From contig CAKMZR010000090.1 in the NCBI GenBank assembly GCA_929200455.1, positions 1-6,715 of the forward strand: a stretch of 6,715 nt of DNA, written 5' to 3'. Both the position numbers and the translations under genes were made by a program. Shown in pieces: positions 1 to 4,000 of this stretch (within the stretch, counting starts at the first letter, position 1; the number at the start of each line of letters is the position of its first letter). Source of the DNA: an uncultured Alphaproteobacteria bacterium. Lineage in GTDB: Bacteria > Pseudomonadota > Alphaproteobacteria > CAKMZR01. The notes under the pieces are model-generated. The model ran no database searches. It was not told the DNA's origin and was given only the letters and a program-made list of their open reading frames with translations.

Positions 1-113
1 ATACAACCCTCCAAAAACAAAGCAAAAACCGTAAGACCCAACACACCACCCATGTCCCTCGTTCTATGAACTCTTTCCCGTACCCCCTCTCCAACTTCAA
101 TCACGCTCTTCAT
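1..113 (-). CDS. 5' end of an unidentified gene, possible membrane or lipoprotein (partial)
   Basis: The reading frame opens at an ATG (111-113) and stays open for 37 codons to the window edge, so only the N-terminus is visible. It begins MKSVIEVGEG, continues with a basic stretch rich in Arg (residues 12-19), and then has a hydrophobic segment at about residues 21-34 (MGGVLGLTVFALFL) followed by Glu-Gly-Cys. This is the pattern of a membrane anchor or signal peptide. LEGC resembles a lipobox, but Glu at position -2 is not canonical. The frame is on the same strand as the other genes, and a plausible promoter lies about 20 bp upstream. The ribosome-binding site is weak (GGATGAGAA directly before the ATG). 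I do not recognise the protein. It could be a chance frame, but orientation, promoter and residue pattern together favour a real gene. Confidence 0.5.
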   Translation of the reverse strand, partial: MKSVIEVGEGVRERVHRTRDMGGVLGLTVFALFLEGC

Positions 114-268
114 TTCTCATCCATCTCACCCACCCATATATAAAACACCCCCCCGGCGATCAACGCAAAAAAAATACCAACCCTCAAACATAAATCGCAT
201 GTCTGCCTGTGAAAATTACATGTGTGAGAAATATAACAGCAAAAAAAAGAAAAAACAAGAAAATTTTA
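114..268. other. intergenic region, AT tracts and promoter
   Basis: This 155 bp gap separates the aldolase stop from the next gene start. It holds two oligo-A runs on the plus strand (A8 at 241-248 followed by A6 at 250-255, and A8 at 167-174), the C7 run at 148-154, and the putative promoter. A 24-codon minus-strand frame (200-126) lies in it but lacks a good ribosome-binding site. No RNA gene or other structure is evident. Confidence 0.6.
135..163 (-). promoter_or_regulatory. putative sigma70-like promoter with a G7 spacer run
   Basis: On the minus strand a -35-like TTGATC (158-163) is followed after exactly 17 bp by a -10-like TATATG (135-140). The spacer contains seven consecutive G (148-154), and a T8 tract (167-174) lies just upstream of the -35, resembling an UP element. 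Transcription would start near 128, giving a very short leader before the ATG at 113. The box matches are seen directly; promoter activity is inferred. Confidence 0.4.
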
Positions 269-286
269 TCACCAAATCATATTTTC
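241..286 (-). terminator. weak candidate terminator behind the aldolase gene
   Basis: On the minus strand GAAAAT (286-281) can pair with ATTTTC (264-259) around a 16-base loop containing the aldolase stop codon. It is followed by T6-C-T8 (255-241). The stem is short and almost purely AT, so the U-rich tract is more convincing than the hairpin. A separate promoter downstream fits an end of transcription here, but this remains a weak call. Confidence 0.22.
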
Positions 287-1027
287 AAGACCCCTCAATC
301 CCCTCTGAATCATCGCCATGTCCGACATCAACGTCACAAAACGAAAACCCATCTCTTTCGCCCTCACACTGTACAACGGATCCGACGTGTGAACTCCCGC
401 AAAACAACCATGCACACCTGCCCTCTCTATAATATATTCCATCAACTCAAGAACTTTAGGTTCCGTCCTGTCCATTCCATTCCCGAAACCATGCGTCATC
501 CCCAAGTCCGACGGTCCCACATACACCCCATCCACCCCCTCAACCTCCAAAATCCTATCCAAACACATAACCGCATCCGGAGTCTCTATCATCGGTATCG
601 CCAGAACCTCCCCGTTCGCCCGCTCCACATAGTCATCATTCACCACTCCCGCACGAATAGGACCCAGACTCCGACAACCAAGAGGAGGATAGTACATATG
701 CGACACAAAGCGTTTCACATCCTCCTCACTATTCACCATTGGACATATCACGCCCAACGCACCCGCATCCAAAGCCTTCTGAATCAATGACGGCTCATTC
801 CACGCAACCCGAACCATAGGCACCACACCCCCACCCGTCAATCCCGACAAACCCCTCACCATCTCCTCGTAACCCGTCAATCCGTGCTGCATGTCTATCG
901 TCACACTCTCAAAACACGAAGACCTTCCAAACAATTCCGACGTCAACACCGTCACATTCGACATCCACCCATTCCTCAATGTACACCCTCCCTCCAACTT
1001 CTCCCTAAATAAACTCTTTCCCCTCAT
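269..1027 (-). CDS. HpcH/HpaI family class II aldolase
   Basis: Complete 252-residue protein of the HpcH/HpaI aldolase (2-keto-3-deoxy acid aldolase / citrate lyase beta-like) family. Members are cytoplasmic, metal-dependent TIM-barrel enzymes that split 2-keto-3-deoxy sugar acids or 4-hydroxy-2-oxo acids into pyruvate plus an aldehyde. Visible signatures are TIDMQHG (43-49), VRVAWNEP (72-79), ALDAGALGVICPMV (85-98), YPPLGCRSLGPIRAG (113-127), MIET (146-149) and VYVGPSDLG (168-176). By analogy to E. coli HpcH, Asp45/His48 match the catalytic dyad, Arg73 the carboxylate-binding arginine, and Glu148 and Asp174 the metal ligands. The length is at the short end for the family (about 250-270). The ATG at 1025-1027 is chosen because AAGGAGG lies six bases upstream. 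The gene follows the giant adhesin gene by 51 bp on the same strand. The precise substrate (heptenedioate, rhamnonate or garosamine-type acids) cannot be told from sequence alone. One oddity: the usual Gly-Phe/Tyr-Asp before the TID strand reads Cys-Phe-Glu (38-40). Confidence 0.92.
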   Translation of the reverse strand: MRGKSLFREKLEGGCTLRNGWMSNVTVLTSELFGRSSCFESVTIDMQHGLTGYEEMVRGLSGLTGGGVVPMVRVAWNEPSLIQKALDAGALGVICPMVNSEEDVKRFVSHMYYPPLGCRSLGPIRAGVVNDDYVERANGEVLAIPMIETPDAVMCLDRILEVEGVDGVYVGPSDLGMTHGFGNGMDRTEPKVLELMEYIIERAGVHGCFAGVHTSDPLYSVRAKEMGFRFVTLMSDMAMIQRGLRGLENMIW

Positions 1028-1033
1028 CTCAAT

Positions 1034-1040
1034 CCTCCTT
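1034..1040 (-). promoter_or_regulatory. Shine-Dalgarno of the aldolase gene
   Basis: AAGGAGG on the minus strand ends six bases before the ATG at 1025-1027. This is a near-perfect anti-16S match that fixes the start over the in-frame internal Met22 and Met46. The whole 51-base gap upstream is purine-rich with several G runs and has no convincing -10/-35 pair or terminator hairpin, so translation probably proceeds from a transcript read through from the adhesin gene. Confidence 0.8.
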
Positions 1041-1078
1041 CTACGCCCCCTAACCGCCTACTTCCCCGCAAACAATAA

Positions 1079-4000
1079 TCAATAACCGTAATCTGCGTCA
1101 GACACAAAACCAAGACCTATCAAATCCTCATCATCAAAAGATTTTGAACTTACTGTCACCGTAGACGTCGTCTTCGGACCTGCAAAAGCATTTCCAGCCT
1201 TATCCATCACACCCTTCACTTCCACGCTGTAAACTCCATTCGCAGGCGTCTCAGGATTATTAAAATCATTCCCAACACGAATCAATACATTCATCTCAAC
1301 CGACTCATCCAGCTTCAATACGTAATCCGTCACAACCTGACCATCCTTACGCAACACCACATTCGCTTTCGTCACACTCGCAGAATTCATCTTTTCGCTA
1401 AAATGTACCGCAAATCCTTTATGACTACTATGATACGTCAAAGACTGAATACCAGCTGCATCATCATCTCCGTCCACCAAAGTAGGAGCCGTCGTGTCAA
1501 TCGGCAAAATATCCGAAAGTGTAACTCCACTGTAAAAATTACCCGTACCATCCTTAATCACTCCACCCTTGACCCTCACACTGTAAAGACCATCCGCCGG
1601 CAAACTGCTCGGAACCAAACGTATGTTCACTCCATCTTCTTCAATCGTATAATCCAAAGATACAATTTGCTTCTTATCGTCCAATAATTGAAACTGTGTC
1701 TTGTCAGTCTTGTTGCTCACATACACCTTCTCATCAAAAACAAGAATAAAAGCTCCTCCACTCTCCGTCCTCTCCACCGTAAAATCCTGCAAAATAGGCG
1801 GAGTCTTGTCCACGTCCTCGGACAAAGCACCAAGCGGATTGTGAAGAAGTCCACCATCCTCCAATGAACCCGCCTCAATCTCCAATTTCAACGGGGCTCC
1901 TTGAGACGTCACAACTTGATACGTCGCTTGAACCAACGTAATCACCAACTCTCCTCCCGTCACCGTCGCTGACTTCACAATATTCTGATCTTGCGTGCTC
2001 CCATCCCATACCCTTATCTTTCCCGCCAAGGCCTCATCATCCTCAAGAGACAACGCACGCTGAACCGCCTCTGAAAACTTCACCGTGATCTCGTCTTGCG
2101 TCCTATTCACCATCAACGACACATACGCTGGTGGCGTCGTGTCTATCGCCTCGTCAACCGCTCCAAGACCATTCAATGCCGTCGCCGTATCCGTCAAAGC
2201 ATCTCCACCAATCTCAAGCTTCAACGTCTCTTTGCTCACAACAGCTCGACTCAACGTCAAGACCAAATCTCCCCCCGTCACCGTCGCAGATGACACCAAA
2301 TTTTGACCCACCGTCGTTCCGTCCCACACCCGCACCTTCGTCAACAAAGACGCATCATCAACTCCGCTCGCACGCTGAATAACTTCAGAAAACTTCACCG
2401 TCAGCTCGTCCCGATCACTATCAAGAGCAAGACTCCCAAGCACAGGCGAAACATTATCAACTCCCGTACTCACACTCTGACCGTCCAATAACAATACAGC
2501 CCCACCTTGCGACTCCCCACGTAAAGCATCTCCCGCTACATCCACAGACACCGACAAACGCTCGCCCAACTGAGAAGACAACTCCACCAGCAACTTACGA
2601 CCCGCAATCTTCACACCACTAAGAGTAAGGGCCCGACCTCCAGAATCTTCCACCGTCACCTTCGTCTTCAAATCCAAACCAGCCAACGCCTTCTTCAAAG
2701 CAAGAGAATATGTCAATTCCAACGTCTTCCTGTCACCAAGAAACTTCGCACTCTCAAAAACAGGGACACTCGCCTTCACCTCATTCGTCGACACCCCAGA
2801 AACAAGCAAATTGCCCTTACTATCCTTCAAATATCCCTCCTTCACAACCTCTACCTTGTAAGTCGCTCCCACTTCAGAATCCGATTTTCCTAACGACAAT
2901 AGCAAAAAACCACCACTCGAATTGTAACTCTTATATGCCCCACTCGACACATCCTCAAACACATCCGAACCTACAGACTTCTTCTTCACCTTAATATAGT
3001 CAGACAAAACCAACTTCTCCACACCCACAAAATCCATATATTCACTCAAAAAGATTTTCAACTCAACATAACCAGATCTCGAAAGATCAAGGGCCAAAGA
3101 CTGAACCCCAGGCGTATCCTCATCGCCGTCCGATAACGTCGGTTTCTCAACATCTACCCGAAATTTATGCACATTCTCCGTACGCGTCTTCGGCAATCCA
3201 CTCCCAGACTTATCCTTCACAACCCCCGACCCTATCTCCACATAATAATTCTTGTCCGAAGAAAACCAATCCGTAAGAACGCCACTAAATGTCAAAATAA
3301 CCTTGTTGCCCTCCACAGAAACCGTGTAACCGCTTGTCGAGACTTGAACAGCATCATCATCATTAGAAAAAATCTTAAAGTTACTCGATACCTTCGCAGA
3401 TTCCTCCAAAAATACATTTTCACTAAATACAATCTCTAATTTCTTTAAATCATAAGAAAATACTAAAGCTCGATCCCCAACCAAAGAAGGCGGCGTCGTG
3501 TCTAGCACCTCAGACACCGCCTCAAGACCATTCGGAGTCCCCGCCGTATCCGTCAATGCACCACTTTCAATCTCAAGCCTTAACTCCTCTCCGTCCACCA
3601 CATCACGACTAAGCGTCAATACCAATCTTCCCCCTATCGTCGTCACCGTCGCATCCGTCACCAAATTTTGACCCGACGTCTTGCCGTCCCATAACCTAAT
3701 CTTTGCCGCTAATGCCTTGTCGTCCGCAACTCCAGCCGCTCGCAAAATCGCCTCAGAAAAAGTCACCGTGATCTCATCTCGATCGTCATCAAATGTTATC
3801 CGCTCAAATGTAGGAGCCGTCGTGTCCGCAGCCACCGTCACACTCTCGCCCTTCAAAGACGAAACCCAACCTCCTTCCGCCAATCCCTGCAGAATATTAC
3901 TCGCCACATCCAACCTCACAGACGTACCCTCGCTCAGTTGTAACGCCAACTCCACCAACAACTTACGACCCTCAATCTTCACACTCTCAAGGGCAAATTG

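Noticed and set aside
126..200. Minus-strand frame of 24 codons starting MRFMFEGWYFF in the gap behind the aldolase
   Set aside because: No clear ribosome-binding site, runs through the putative promoter and homopolymer tracts, and has no recognisable pattern. A small protein cannot be excluded.
209..790. Plus-strand open frame of 193 codons opposite the aldolase
   Set aside because: Rich in His, Arg, Pro and Thr, as expected from the reverse complement of a gene. The minus-strand frame has all aldolase motifs and a strong Shine-Dalgarno.
1028..1078. Terminator or promoter between adhesin and aldolase
   Set aside because: No GC-rich inverted repeat with a T run and no convincing -10/-35 pair could be found in the 51 bp.
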